The notes below the pieces were generated by a model. That model had not been told where the DNA came from. It saw nothing but the letters and a program-made list of their open reading frames with translations, and searched no databases. Positions 34,889 to 44,917 of a stretch of 64,000 nt of DNA are shown one piece after another. The first letter of the stretch is position 1. Each line of letters begins with the position of its first letter. A program made the position numbers and the translations under genes. Location: contig NZ_JAKRFZ010000005.1 of assembly GCF_022347765.1 (NCBI RefSeq), positions 62,001 to 126,000 on the forward strand, in the 5' to 3' direction. The DNA comes from Pseudoalteromonas sp. OOF1S-7. Lineage in GTDB: Bacteria; Pseudomonadota; Gammaproteobacteria; Enterobacterales; Alteromonadaceae.

Positions 34889-37800
34889 ATGATAGCAGCA
34901 ATCATAACCTGGTCTTTGCACAATCGTGTACTGGTCCTGCTGAGCACGCTGATGCTGGTGGCGGGCGGCCTGTTTGCACTGAAGCAAACGCCGGTCGATG
35001 CCATTCCGGATCTATCGGATGTCCAGGTCATAGTCAAAACCAGTTATCCGGGCCAGTCGCCGCAGGTGGTCCAGGATCAGGTCACGTTTCCGCTTACTAC
35101 CGCCATGTTGTCCGTCCCTGGCGCAACCACAGTGCGGGGTTACTCCTTCTATGGTGACTCCTATGTGTATGTGATCTTTGATGACGACACCGATCTTTAC
35201 TGGGCGCGCAGCCGGGTGCTGGAGTATCTCAGCCAGGCGGCCAATTTACTGCCACCGACTGCCAAACCAGAGCTTGGACCGGATGCCACCGGGGTGGGCT
35301 GGGTGTATATCTATGCCCTGACGGATCGCTCGGGTAAGCACGACATCAGCCAGTTACGCAGTCTTCAGGACTGGTTTTTAAAATACGAGTTACAGACGGT
35401 ACCAGGAGTCTCCGAAGTGGCTTCTGTGGGTGGTATGGTTAAGCAATATCAGGTGCAGGTTGACCCGGATAAACTGCGCGCCTATAACCTGCCCCTGAGT
35501 CATATTCAGCAGGCGCTGCAACGGGGTAACCAGGAAACTGGTGCGTCAGTCATCGAGATGGCAGAAGCCGAATATATGGTGACGGCCACCGGCTATATTC
35601 GTTCGGTCACCGACATTGCCCAGATCCCACTGGGCCTTAATGCACAGGGGACTGCACTGACCTTGGGTGATGTCGCGCAAATAACCATAGGCCCGCAAAT
35701 GCGACGTGGCATTGCCGAGCTTAACGGCGAAGGTGAAGTGGTTGGCGGCGTGGTGGTCATGCGCTTTGGTGAAAATGCGCAACAGACCATTTCCGGTGTG
35801 AAAGCCAGGCTGGATGAGTTGAAGGCGTCCTTACCCGAAGGGGTTGAGGTGGTCACTGTGTATGACCGCAGCCAGCTGATCGAGCGGGCGGTTGATAACC
35901 TGTGGCAAAAATTGCTTGAAGAGCTTGTGGTGGTGGCCGTGATCTGTGCCGCCTTCCTGTTCCATTTACGCTCCTCGCTGGTGGCGGTGATCACTTTGCC
36001 GCTGGGGATCCTGGTGGCCTTTATTGTCATGTATTTTCAGGGGATCAATGCCAACATCATGTCACTTGGCGGGATTGCCATCGCCATCGGTGCGATGACC
36101 GATGGGGCAATCGTAATGATAGAAAACCTCCACAAGCACATGGAAAAGACCCCGCTGACCGATGACAATCGCTGGCAGGTTGTGGCAAAAGCCGCCACGG
36201 AAGTGGGGCCAGCCCTGTTCTTTAGCTTACTGATCATCACAGTGTCATTCCTGCCGGTGTTTATTCTCGAAGCGCAGGAAGGGCGCATGTTTGCGCCGCT
36301 GGCATATACTAAAACCTATGCCATGGCGGCAGCTGCCGGACTGGCAATTACCCTGGTGCCTGTGCTGATGGGCTACTTTATCCGTGGCAAAGTTACGCCG
36401 GAGCGCAAGAACCCACTCAACCGGCTGCTTATAGCCGCCTATATGCCGCTGCTGCGGCAGGTGATGCGTTTCCCCAAAGCTACGCTGCTGGCAGCGGTCG
36501 CGCTGACTGTGGTGGGCTTTTATCCGCTCAATAAAATCGGCAGCGAATTTATTCCGCCACTGGATGAAGGCGATCTGATGTATATGCCCACCACTTATCC
36601 GGGGATTTCCATCGGTAAAGCGCGTGAGCTGTTGCAGCAAACCGACAAACTGATTGCCACAGTGCCCGAGGTAGAGAATGTGTTTGGTAAAGTCGGCCGC
36701 GCCGAATCGGCCACCGATCCCGCGCCGCTGACCATGATTGAAACCTTTATTCAGCTTAAGCCACGCAGCGAATGGCGTGAGGGAATGACCACAGATAAGC
36801 TCAAAGCGGAACTGGATCGTCTGGTGAAGCTACCGGGTGTCAGTAATGCCTGGGTGATGCCCATCAAAACCCGTATCGATATGCTCGCGACGGGGATCAA
36901 AACGCCGGTCGGGGTTAAGATTGCGGGCCCGGATCTGGCCGTTATCGAATCGCTTGGCCAGCGCCTGGAAACCATTCTCAGCAAGGTGCCGGGCACGGCG
37001 TCTGTATATTCCGAGCGAGTTGCGGGCGGGCGTTATATTAAGGTGGATATTCGCCGCGGGCAGGCCAGTCGCTTCGGACTGAATATTGCCGATGTGCAGC
37101 AGGTGGTGGCCACCGCCATTGGTGGTATGAATGTCACTCAAACCGTTGAGGGGCAGGAGCGCTACCCGGTGAATTTACGTTATCCGCAGGATTATCGTAG
37201 CTCGCCCGAGCAGCTGGCACGGTTGCCAATAGTGACGCCCACCGGTCAGCGTATTGCACTTGGGGATGTGGCCGATGTGTACGTAGAAAGTGGCGCGCCG
37301 GGGATCAAAAGTGAGAACGCCCGCATCAATGGCTGGACCTTTGTCGACATAGACGGTGTGGACCTGGGCAGTTATGTTGAACAGGCGCGCAATGTGGTTG
37401 CCGAAGAGCTGGAATTACCCGCGGGGTACTCATTAAACTGGGCGGGTCAGTATGAATATATGCTCCGGGCCCAGGAAAAGCTCAGTTATGTACTACCGCT
37501 GACTTTGGCAATCATCATGTTGCTCCTATACCTTAACTTCCGTCGTTTTGGTGAGGTAGCGCTGATCCTGCTGACTCTGCCTATGGCCACTGTGGGCGGC
37601 CTGTGGCTGATGTATCTGCAGGGGTTTAACTTCTCCGTCGCCGTGGGGGTTGGCTTTATTGCACTGGCCGGTGTGGCGGTTGAGATTGGCGTGCTCATGC
37701 TGGTGTATCTGGAGCAGGCGTTTAAAGACTTGCAAAGCGAGGCCAGAGCACGACAGGTTGCCGTGAACGAGTCGCAATACATTGATGCTTTGCTGCATGG

Positions 37801-38038
37801 TGCCGCACTGCGCGTGCGCCCGGTGATGATGACCGTCGCGACGATCATCATTGGTTTGCTGCCCATTTTATATGGCACAGGCACTGGCTCTGAAATAATG
37901 AGCCGGATTGCCGCGCCTATGGTGGGGGGTATGCTCAGTGCGCTGGTATTAGCGTTACTGGTCTTGCCGGTGTGTTACAGCCTGATGAAAAAGCCCGCGC
38001 TGCAACGCTTTAACGTACAAATACAGCAATCACGATAA
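34889..38038 (+). CDS. CusA-like heavy-metal efflux RND permease
   Basis: The 1049-residue inner-membrane pump belongs to the HME-RND group. TPVDAIPDLSDVQVIVKTSY near residue 33 is the family start signature. GGIAIAIGAMTDGAIVMIENLH near residue 395 is the membrane-helix-4 acidic motif for proton coupling, and GVAVEIGVLMLVYLEQ lies in helix 10 near residue 930. It drives periplasmic and cytoplasmic Cu(I)/Ag(I) out through the CusB- and CusC-like partners. It starts 15 bp after the adaptor gene and closes the operon. No CusRS or CueR regulator gene is present in the window. Confidence 0.94.
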   Translation: MIAAIITWSLHNRVLVLLSTLMLVAGGLFALKQTPVDAIPDLSDVQVIVKTSYPGQSPQVVQDQVTFPLTTAMLSVPGATTVRGYSFYGDSYVYVIFDDDTDLYWARSRVLEYLSQAANLLPPTAKPELGPDATGVGWVYIYALTDRSGKHDISQLRSLQDWFLKYELQTVPGVSEVASVGGMVKQYQVQVDPDKLRAYNLPLSHIQQALQRGNQETGASVIEMAEAEYMVTATGYIRSVTDIAQIPLGLNAQGTALTLGDVAQITIGPQMRRGIAELNGEGEVVGGVVVMRFGENAQQTISGVKARLDELKASLPEGVEVVTVYDRSQLIERAVDNLWQKLLEELVVVAVICAAFLFHLRSSLVAVITLPLGILVAFIVMYFQGINANIMSLGGIAIAIGAMTDGAIVMIENLHKHMEKTPLTDDNRWQVVAKAATEVGPALFFSLLIITVSFLPVFILEAQEGRMFAPLAYTKTYAMAAAAGLAITLVPVLMGYFIRGKVTPERKNPLNRLLIAAYMPLLRQVMRFPKATLLAAVALTVVGFYPLNKIGSEFIPPLDEGDLMYMPTTYPGISIGKARELLQQTDKLIATVPEVENVFGKVGRAESATDPAPLTMIETFIQLKPRSEWREGMTTDKLKAELDRLVKLPGVSNAWVMPIKTRIDMLATGIKTPVGVKIAGPDLAVIESLGQRLETILSKVPGTASVYSERVAGGRYIKVDIRRGQASRFGLNIADVQQVVATAIGGMNVTQTVEGQERYPVNLRYPQDYRSSPEQLARLPIVTPTGQRIALGDVADVYVESGAPGIKSENARINGWTFVDIDGVDLGSYVEQARNVVAEELELPAGYSLNWAGQYEYMLRAQEKLSYVLPLTLAIIMLLLYLNFRRFGEVALILLTLPMATVGGLWLMYLQGFNFSVAVGVGFIALAGVAVEIGVLMLVYLEQAFKDLQSEARARQVAVNESQYIDALLHGAALRVRPVMMTVATIIIGLLPILYGTGTGSEIMSRIAAPMVGGMLSALVLALLVLPVCYSLMKKPALQRFNVQIQQSR

Positions 38039-38043
38039 CCTGG

Positions 38044-39162
38044 CTAGGTTGGGAAAGTCAGGCCATTGTTGACTTGAGTGGCCGCCACAAAGGCGTCAAA
38101 GGTACTGACTTTTCCCAACAGCGCCACTTTAGTGGCGTGCCATTCACGGCGCTGATAACCGCCAATATCCTGCCAGGCGGCCATCTCAGCGGCGCTGGGG
38201 TAATAGATGGTCGCGCCATTTCTGAGCAGGCCACGCTGGCAATAAAGCGCAGCCCGGCGGGCCATCGACAGATGCTGAGTAAAGGTTTTTTCCGCGCCTT
38301 CCCAAACGGCGATACGCAGTTTTCGTGGCAGAGAATTGAGCCACTGCTGATTGATCACCGATACCCAGCCATCCTGCACTGAGTTAATCATGGACACCGC
38401 GCCAATGTGCTGGTTGAGCCCGCCCGGGCCGTTATACAAGCCGGTGACTGAGGGATCCAGGGCATCAAAGCGTTTGCTGGCGGCCAACATCGCGGTTTTC
38501 TTCCATTCGACCTGGACCGGTGTTGTGCCGCAAAGTTGATAAAACTGCCTGAGCACCTGGCTGGCCGGGACACGAAAAACAATGTCGGTAATGTCACCGG
38601 GTGTTTTCAGCACTTTTCCGTACTGGCGGGTGGAAGTCGCGGTTCTGGCGCCCGGCAGATGGTGGAGTAAAATGGCCAGTTTGCCTTGTGCCAGGATCTT
38701 ATCTGTGATCTGCTGTTGCCATAGCTTTGACGTGATAAGATTCAGATAGGGCTGGGATTGCGCAGCCCAAAATGGAATATTGAGAATATCGAGTTTAGGC
38801 ACTATGGGTGACAGGTTAGAAACACTCAGCAGGGCACCCTGAATGGCGCCCCGGGAAACTTGTACAGCAAGTTCATGGCCCACACCTTGCTGGCCTTTAT
38901 CGCGGATCTCCACACAGATCTTGCCATTAGAAAAGTCCTCAATATTGTGTTTCAACTGCTGATGCATGTGAGGAGAAGAAAGCCACAAGTCACTGTCGTA
39001 GGGAGAGGCGAAGATCAGGCGATGCCGAGCACCCGCGCAGCTTTGCTGTTGTGCAGACAAAGCGGGTAAGCCTGTTCCGAGCAGGGGCAACAGCACTGCA
39101 CTTTGGCGTAAAAAAGTGCGTCGCTCAGGAAAGCTGGGCTTGTTACTCCGTTGAGTCTTCAT
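38044..39162 (-). CDS. TRAP-type solute-binding protein (DctP family), Tat signal
   Basis: The 372-residue protein has a twin-arginine signal (ERRTFLRQSAVLLPLL) and then the DctP fold: LIFASPYDSDLW, the conserved Arg-containing ligand segment DIVFRVPASQVLRQFYQLCG near residue 195, and QDGWVSVINQQWLNSLP near 285. TRAP binding proteins normally deliver organic acids to DctQM permeases, but no dctQ or dctM is nearby. It lies 26 bp downstream of a chemoreceptor gene on the same strand, so it may present ligand to that receptor rather than to a transporter. It ends 5 bp from the convergent cusA-like gene. Confidence 0.88.
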   Translation of the reverse strand: MKTQRSNKPSFPERRTFLRQSAVLLPLLGTGLPALSAQQQSCAGARHRLIFASPYDSDLWLSSPHMHQQLKHNIEDFSNGKICVEIRDKGQQGVGHELAVQVSRGAIQGALLSVSNLSPIVPKLDILNIPFWAAQSQPYLNLITSKLWQQQITDKILAQGKLAILLHHLPGARTATSTRQYGKVLKTPGDITDIVFRVPASQVLRQFYQLCGTTPVQVEWKKTAMLAASKRFDALDPSVTGLYNGPGGLNQHIGAVSMINSVQDGWVSVINQQWLNSLPRKLRIAVWEGAEKTFTQHLSMARRAALYCQRGLLRNGATIYYPSAAEMAAWQDIGGYQRREWHATKVALLGKVSTFDAFVAATQVNNGLTFPT

Positions 39163-39188
39163 CTCACTTGCATGCTATGTCAGGCAGA

Positions 39189-40859
39189 TCAAACTTTAAA
39201 CTGGGCCAAATCGTCAGCCAGCTGTCTGGCGTGTTGCGTAACGAGCTCAATCTGGCGCACAATGTTTTCAACCTCTTTGACCGTATCGCTGCTGACTGTG
39301 CTTAAAGAGACGACATTACGATCCATTTCCTCTGCGACAGTGGACTGCTGCTCCATGGCGGCGGCAATATTGTCAACGGCCTGAAGGACGTTTTCGCTGC
39401 TAAGAAGTGCGGCAGAGATCTGACTATCAACTTCTCGTATGTTTGACTGAACCTGTTCGGATAAGGTGCAGTTACTTTGCACCTGATCACAGGACAACTG
39501 CGCCTGCTGCTGTAGACCTTCCACGGTGGACTGGATTTCATTGATGGATTCCTGAGTACGATGGGCCAGGGCCCTGACTTCATCGGCAACGACGGCAAAC
39601 CCCCGGCCTTGTTCGCCCGCTCGGGCAGCTTCAATGGCGGCATTCAGTGCTAACAAATTGGTTTGCTCGGCAATGGATTTGATCACATCGAGCACCCCTC
39701 CGATTTGATCGCTATTATCTTTTAGGCTCACAATCAGTTCGCCTGTGCCTGTCATTTTAGCATCCAGCTGGGTAATTCTATCAACTGACTGTTGCACCTG
39801 TTGTGTGGAGTGCTGCAATTTTTGTCTGGCATCGTGAGTGAACTGCACTGCCCGGTTTGCATTGTCGGCAATTTCTTTTATGCTGGCGGTGAGCTGGTTA
39901 ATCGCGGTTGCGATCAACTCGGTTTGCTGATCCTGGCTGTGTAAACGTTCAGAAATAGAATCAGCTGAGGTATTTACTTCGCTGGAGCCAACCTTAACTT
40001 CTGACGCTGTTTTGATCACCCGACTGACCAGCTGACGAAAACTGGCCAAAAAGTGATTAAAGTGTCGGGTGATAAGACCTATTTCATCCTTGGCCCCTTC
40101 ATCAATGTCTTGGGTGAGATCGCCGTTGCCCGATGCCAGTTCAGCAAAGGCCTGCTGCAAGACTTCACTGCGCTGTAAGACGATATGTTTAAACAGCCAG
40201 GTGAGTGTAATTGCTAACAGCAAGGCAATTATCAGAGTGGCTGCTATGATAGTGAGCCGCAGGCGAGTAGATTGTGCATAAATTCCTTCCAGAGGCTTAA
40301 TGACCTCCAGCACACCACGGACATCGCCCAGCTGCCAGCCGGTTTTTGGGGTCAGTGGGTGGCTGTTGTGGCAGTTCACACAGCCCTCAGCCTGCATTGT
40401 ATCCGCCACGGCCACACGCATAAAGGGCTTACCATTGATCTCTTGCGTGTCTATGTAGGTTGAACTGGGATCTTTATTCAGTGCCTGCCAGGCCTGACGC
40501 TGAAAATCATCCAGCTGGCGCGAAGCTCGATTTGGGAAAGGATAAGGACTGAATAACGAAAGCCGGGTGCCCTGACTTTCCAGCTCCTGACTCAATTCGT
40601 GGATCATAGTTGCAGGTAATGGCAGTCGTTGTGGATCGCTATGCTCGTAATGTGGCTGCATACCAAATGCTTTTGCTTTACTGATCACGTTGCGGGTGTA
40701 GTAGCTGCGTAGTGTCTTAAACTGCTGGGCGGTCAGCTGAGCATCAACAATGCCCGACTCTATCATTGCTTTCTCACTTAACGAAGGCAAGAGTATGGTC
40801 ACGCTGAGCGTGAGTAGCACCAAAAGTAATAGAATAGGTAACAAAAATTTTTTCAACAT
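39189..40859 (-). CDS. Chemoreceptor with a CxxCH (haem-type) periplasmic sensor domain
   Basis: The 556-residue methyl-accepting protein has membrane helices at about 5-25 and 200-222. The periplasmic part is a DUF3365/Tll0287-like domain with C160-x-x-C163-H164 ([10 protein letters not shown]), the binding motif of c-type haem, so redox or gas sensing is likely. HAMP (about 223-275) and the cytoplasmic signalling coiled coil follow. The latter has the [20 protein letters not shown] tip near 400. It is the first gene of a two-gene unit with the TRAP binding protein and is divergent from a histidine kinase gene. Confidence 0.92.
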   Translation of the reverse strand: MLKKFLLPILLLLVLLTLSVTILLPSLSEKAMIESGIVDAQLTAQQFKTLRSYYTRNVISKAKAFGMQPHYEHSDPQRLPLPATMIHELSQELESQGTRLSLFSPYPFPNRASRQLDDFQRQAWQALNKDPSSTYIDTQEINGKPFMRVAVADTMQAEGCVNCHNSHPLTPKTGWQLGDVRGVLEVIKPLEGIYAQSTRLRLTIIAATLIIALLLAITLTWLFKHIVLQRSEVLQQAFAELASGNGDLTQDIDEGAKDEIGLITRHFNHFLASFRQLVSRVIKTASEVKVGSSEVNTSADSISERLHSQDQQTELIATAINQLTASIKEIADNANRAVQFTHDARQKLQHSTQQVQQSVDRITQLDAKMTGTGELIVSLKDNSDQIGGVLDVIKSIAEQTNLLALNAAIEAARAGEQGRGFAVVADEVRALAHRTQESINEIQSTVEGLQQQAQLSCDQVQSNCTLSEQVQSNIREVDSQISAALLSSENVLQAVDNIAAAMEQQSTVAEEMDRNVVSLSTVSSDTVKEVENIVRQIELVTQHARQLADDLAQFKV

Positions 40860-41128
40860 AGGAACTCTCCCGCTATCTGGATATATTCCTTATGTAAACA
40901 GCGCGCAGTAAAGACCAGCTCAACTATCACTTAGGTATAGACCCAAAGTGCCAGAATTGACAGCAAAAACTGACCTTAGATGAGTCTGTTCTGTTAAACC
41001 GTTTGAGCGAATTGAATGGTCTAAGCTGTCTGCATATTTCGCGTCGAAAAGTGTTATTGAAATTTCGCCTAATAGTCACATTGTGGCTAAGCTTATGTTC
41101 ATGTGTAAAGTTTCGAAGGAAGTCATTT

Positions 41129-42949
41129 GTGCAGTTAAAACAGTCGCTTTTGTTATTCAAAGTGGCCGCAATTGGTGCGGCGTTGATCATTGCGACGGTG
41201 AGTTGGTTTCTTTATCGGGAGCTGGACCACAGCAAGCAGCTCAATGATCACTTGTTTAAATTACAAACCCAGATCCAACGTTTATTGGATCAGGAAGAGC
41301 GGTTTGTGATTGAAAGGCAGAAAGCCTCGCTGCTCTCCATTGATGAATATCGCTATGCGTATCGGGATAGCTTCAATGAGCTGGTTGCTTTACTGATGAC
41401 GGACCATCAGCATCTGGAGCTGTTGTTTAAACTCGATGAGCAGGTTAAGCGTTTTGCCGGGCTGTATGAGCAGCTGGCCTCGATGCAGGCATTGCTGGGC
41501 TACGACAAAAACGATGGTGTATATGGTGAATTCCGTAGTAAAGCTCACGCCTTGCAGGCACTGGCCAAAGCAGCACAAGATCCACAACTGGAGATCTTGC
41601 TACTGGAGCTGAGGCGACGAGAAAAAGACTTTCTACTCAGGCTCGACAGAAGTTACCTCAACCAGCATGGCGATCTGATTTTACAGGCCAAAAACCGCAT
41701 CCGGACACAGTTTCCCGAGCGTGCAGAGGCTTTTCTGTTGACGCTGGAGCACTACCAGAATGGCTTTATCGTGTACACCAATGTCCTGAAAAAACAGGGG
41801 CTGGATCATAATCAGGGCGTACGAGGTGAGTTGGGTGAATTGAAACTGGCAATACGTGGCCATTTTACGATTGTGGCCAAACAGCTTTTCAGTGCCTATC
41901 AGGAGGAACAGCAGCAGTTGATCCTGATAAGTTTACTATCAATTGTACTGAGCAGCGGTTTTAGTCTGCTCCTTCTGTACTATCTTAACAGTCGTGTATC
42001 TGCGCAGGTCATGGCCATTGGCCGAGTGCTGGTCAGGGTAGCGAAGCATGAAGACTTTTCTTTGCGGGTCAATCTGAACAGTGAAGATGAAATTGCACAG
42101 ATTGGTCATCATCTGGATGAGCTGCTGGACTTTATTGAGACCCTGATGGCACGGCTCAGTGCCGCCCAGCAGCGCTTAATTGAAGAAGCTAAGATGGCAA
42201 GCCTGAGTAATATGGTCAGTGGCTTTGCTCATGAATTGAATACCCCACTGGGGATTGCCATTACCAGCCAGTCGCATCTCAAAGCCCAGGTCGAAAACAT
42301 GCGTCGCGATTTAGACAGTGGGCAGCTGAAAAAAACAACGCTGACTAATCTGATTGGGGAGGCCGAGTCAGCCTTGTTTTTACTCGAAAATAACCTACAT
42401 CGTACCGCCTCTCTTATCGATGATTTTAAGAAGGTGTCGGCACAGCAACATTACGATACAGAAATGGAATTTGATCTGAAAACCCTGGTAGAAGGCGTTT
42501 TTGACTGTTATCGCAGTGATTTACCGGAAGATGAGTACAAAATCGAGATAGAAATACCGGATAACCTGATCCTCAGCAGCTATCCCAATGTGTTTAATCA
42601 GATCATTGGATACAGCCTGAATAACAGTATATTACATGGTAAACATCCGGACCGGCCACTGACTATCATTGTCTCGGCGCATATTGTGAATGACTATGTT
42701 CATTTTTATTTTAAAGATGATGGACAGGGTATTGATAAAGAGCTGCTCCCTGTAATTTTTGAGCCTTTTGTCACGTCGAAACGTCATTCGGGCGGCACTG
42801 GGCTGGGGCTGAGTATTATCTATAATCTGGTGACGCAAAAGCTTGGCGGGGAGATTAAAATACAGAGCCCCGCACATGGCGGGGCTTGTTTACACATTAT
42901 TCTGGCAAACACTGCGTTTAAGATGGTGTCACCAGAACCATGTGATTAG
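41129..42949 (+). CDS. Membrane sensor histidine kinase
   Basis: The GTG at 41129 is chosen because GAAGGAAG lies 7 bases upstream and the first membrane helix starts right after it; the frame open from 41003 has no such site. The 606-residue protein has membrane helices near 10-30 and 270-292 enclosing a helical periplasmic sensor with a RREKDFLLR segment. A HAMP domain and a dimerisation helix follow, with His368 (GFAHELNTPLGI). The ATPase has NNSILHG, DDGQGI and GGTGLGLSI. No response regulator gene adjoins it, so its partner is elsewhere. It is divergent from the haem-type chemoreceptor, and its end overlaps the convergent DUF885 gene by 4 bases. Confidence 0.88.
   Translation: MQLKQSLLLFKVAAIGAALIIATVSWFLYRELDHSKQLNDHLFKLQTQIQRLLDQEERFVIERQKASLLSIDEYRYAYRDSFNELVALLMTDHQHLELLFKLDEQVKRFAGLYEQLASMQALLGYDKNDGVYGEFRSKAHALQALAKAAQDPQLEILLLELRRREKDFLLRLDRSYLNQHGDLILQAKNRIRTQFPERAEAFLLTLEHYQNGFIVYTNVLKKQGLDHNQGVRGELGELKLAIRGHFTIVAKQLFSAYQEEQQQLILISLLSIVLSSGFSLLLLYYLNSRVSAQVMAIGRVLVRVAKHEDFSLRVNLNSEDEIAQIGHHLDELLDFIETLMARLSAAQQRLIEEAKMASLSNMVSGFAHELNTPLGIAITSQSHLKAQVENMRRDLDSGQLKKTTLTNLIGEAESALFLLENNLHRTASLIDDFKKVSAQQHYDTEMEFDLKTLVEGVFDCYRSDLPEDEYKIEIEIPDNLILSSYPNVFNQIIGYSLNNSILHGKHPDRPLTIIVSAHIVNDYVHFYFKDDGQGIDKELLPVIFEPFVTSKRHSGGTGLGLSIIYNLVTQKLGGEIKIQSPAHGGACLHIILANTAFKMVSPEPCD
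42866..42886 (-). terminator. Possible terminator of the DUF885 gene inside the kinase gene end
   Basis: Perfect 8-bp stem AGCCCCGC/GCGGGGCT with a 5-nt loop. On the minus strand it is followed by CTGTATTTTAATC. It lies 60 bp beyond the DUF885 stop and within the convergent kinase coding sequence. The structure is GC-rich, but the T-run is interrupted. Confidence 0.4.
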
Positions 42950-44784
42950 GCTTTTTTGCTGGCAACCCATTCGTTCACGAACTGCTCCAGTACATTCAGA
43001 GGGACTGGGCCACTTTTCAGTACGACGTCGTGGAATTGACGGATGTCGAACTTGTCGCCCAGCTCTTTCTTAGCAGCTTCACGGAGTTCCACAATTTTTA
43101 GCATGCCAATCTTGTAAGCGGTTGCCTGAGAAGGGATCACGATGTGGCGTTCTACCATTTTAACAGCGTCTGACTTCGCGTTTGGCGTGTTGTTTACATA
43201 GTAATCAATGCCTTCCTGACGTGTCCACTTCATCGCATGGATACCTGTGTCTACGACCAGGCGGCAGGCACGCCATAGTTCCATTGCCAGGCGACCAAAG
43301 TCTGAATACGGGTCTTCATACAGGCCCATTTCTTTTGGTACCAGTTCAGAGTACAGTCCCCAGCCCTCAGTGTAGGCGGTATAGCGACCGAACTTACGGA
43401 ACTTAGGCATGTTTTCTAGTTCCATTGCGATAGCGATTTGCATGTGGTGGCCTGGAATACCTTCGTGGTAAGCCAGTGCTTCCATCTGATAGGTTGGCAT
43501 AGCTTCCATATCGTACAGGTTCGCATAGTAGATACCCGGGCGTGAACCATCCGGAGAAGGCTGTTGGTAAAAGGCCTTACCTGCTGATTTTTCACGGAAG
43601 GCTTCCACGCGCTTGACTATCATATCGGCTTTCGGCTTGACGATGAACAGTTCATCAAGGCGACCTTTCAGGTTGTCGATCATGGCAGTTGCATCGGCTA
43701 GGTATTTGGCTTTGCCCTCTTCAGTGTTCGGCAAGTAGAACTGCTTATCGGTGCGCATAAATTCCATAAAGGCTTTTAAGTCACCCTTAAAGCCGACTTT
43801 TTCCTTAATTTCACGCATTTCATCATGAATACGTGCAACCTCAGATAGACCAATTTTGTGGATCTCTGCGGCGGTTAAGTCTGTGGTGGTGGTGCGCGCC
43901 AGGGCGTTGTTAAAGTATTTCTCGCCATCAGGGAACTTCCAGGCACCATCGCGGGTATCCGCACGCTTCTCAAGCTGTTGCAGGTAACCAATCAACATGC
44001 TGTAGGCTGGCTTCACAGCCGTTTGCAGCGCTTCGGTGGCTTCACCGATCAGCGCTTGCTTGTCGTTGTCTGCAATGTCCAGCTCGTCGACTTTGCGTTT
44101 AAAGTCAGCCAGTAAGGTGGAGTCTTCACCCTCAACAAATGGCGCGCCCTTAATAATGTTCTTGCTTGATTCAATCACATGAGGGAAAACAAATTTGGGG
44201 GCAATGATCCCTTTATCTGCACGGATCTCAAGGTTTTTAACCAGTTGCTCAAAGACCGCAGGTATACCATTCAGACGTGAAATATAGGCTTGTGCATCTT
44301 TAACATCGGTGATCTGATGCTGGTTGATCAAAAATGCCGGTAGCATAGAGTGCGTACCATACATCTGGTTAACCGGGTAGTTATGGAAACGCCACTGGAA
44401 GTCGGCAATTTGATTTTCTAAGCCTTGCTTGAACAAGTCGTAACTGACCTGAGTTTGTGCATCCAGCTTACTGCGATCGATGGCTTGCAGGGCAATGAGA
44501 TCTTGTTTCGTCAGTTCAAGATCTTCGAGTTGACGCGCTTCTGAATCATCATCCCACTTGTCGTAGTCTTGTTTGATACCCAGATAAGTTTGATAAACCG
44601 GGCTGCGCATCACACCGCGCATAAAAACTTCGTCAAAAAAAGCATTGGCCTTTTCTACTTCACTTTGTACCACTTGTTGTGTTGTTGCCGCCTTAGCGGT
44701 ATTGGTTGGTTGCTCTGCTGTTTGCTGACAACCTGAGAGGAGCGCTGCTGCCACGGCTGCGGCAAGGAGTGTCATTTTACGCAT
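42946..44784 (-). CDS. DUF885 family lipoprotein, putative zinc peptidase
   Basis: The 612-residue protein has a lipobox LLSGC with Cys19. It then has the DUF885 fold: YQTYLGIKQDYDKW near residue 64, and the metal-site motif ALAYHEGIPGHHMQIAIA near residue 440 with a distal Glu in TEGWGLYSE. DUF885 proteins resemble M3/M32-type metallopeptidases and are abundant in marine gammaproteobacteria; activity is shown for few. It probably faces the periplasm, anchored by lipid. Single-gene unit; a perfect 8-bp hairpin in its 5' leader at 44822-44843 (TGTTGGTG/CACCAACA) has no assigned role. Confidence 0.88.
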   Translation of the reverse strand: MRKMTLLAAAVAAALLSGCQQTAEQPTNTAKAATTQQVVQSEVEKANAFFDEVFMRGVMRSPVYQTYLGIKQDYDKWDDDSEARQLEDLELTKQDLIALQAIDRSKLDAQTQVSYDLFKQGLENQIADFQWRFHNYPVNQMYGTHSMLPAFLINQHQITDVKDAQAYISRLNGIPAVFEQLVKNLEIRADKGIIAPKFVFPHVIESSKNIIKGAPFVEGEDSTLLADFKRKVDELDIADNDKQALIGEATEALQTAVKPAYSMLIGYLQQLEKRADTRDGAWKFPDGEKYFNNALARTTTTDLTAAEIHKIGLSEVARIHDEMREIKEKVGFKGDLKAFMEFMRTDKQFYLPNTEEGKAKYLADATAMIDNLKGRLDELFIVKPKADMIVKRVEAFREKSAGKAFYQQPSPDGSRPGIYYANLYDMEAMPTYQMEALAYHEGIPGHHMQIAIAMELENMPKFRKFGRYTAYTEGWGLYSELVPKEMGLYEDPYSDFGRLAMELWRACRLVVDTGIHAMKWTRQEGIDYYVNNTPNAKSDAVKMVERHIVIPSQATAYKIGMLKIVELREAAKKELGDKFDIRQFHDVVLKSGPVPLNVLEQFVNEWVASKKA

Positions 44785-44917
44785 GGGTTACCTTTTTTAT
44801 TGTGTTCCACTTGGATTCGGGTGTTGGTGCAATATCACCAACAAAAATTGTCTACCGGCAGGTGTATTTTCATCTACCGATGAGCTTACCAGCCCAATCT
44901 TATCCTAAGAGCAGGTA

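Noticed and set aside
41003..41128. Extended N-terminus for the histidine kinase starting at 41003
   Set aside because: The extension is Cys/Arg-rich, lacks a ribosome site and would precede the first membrane helix awkwardly; the GTG at 41129 has GAAGGAAG at good spacing.
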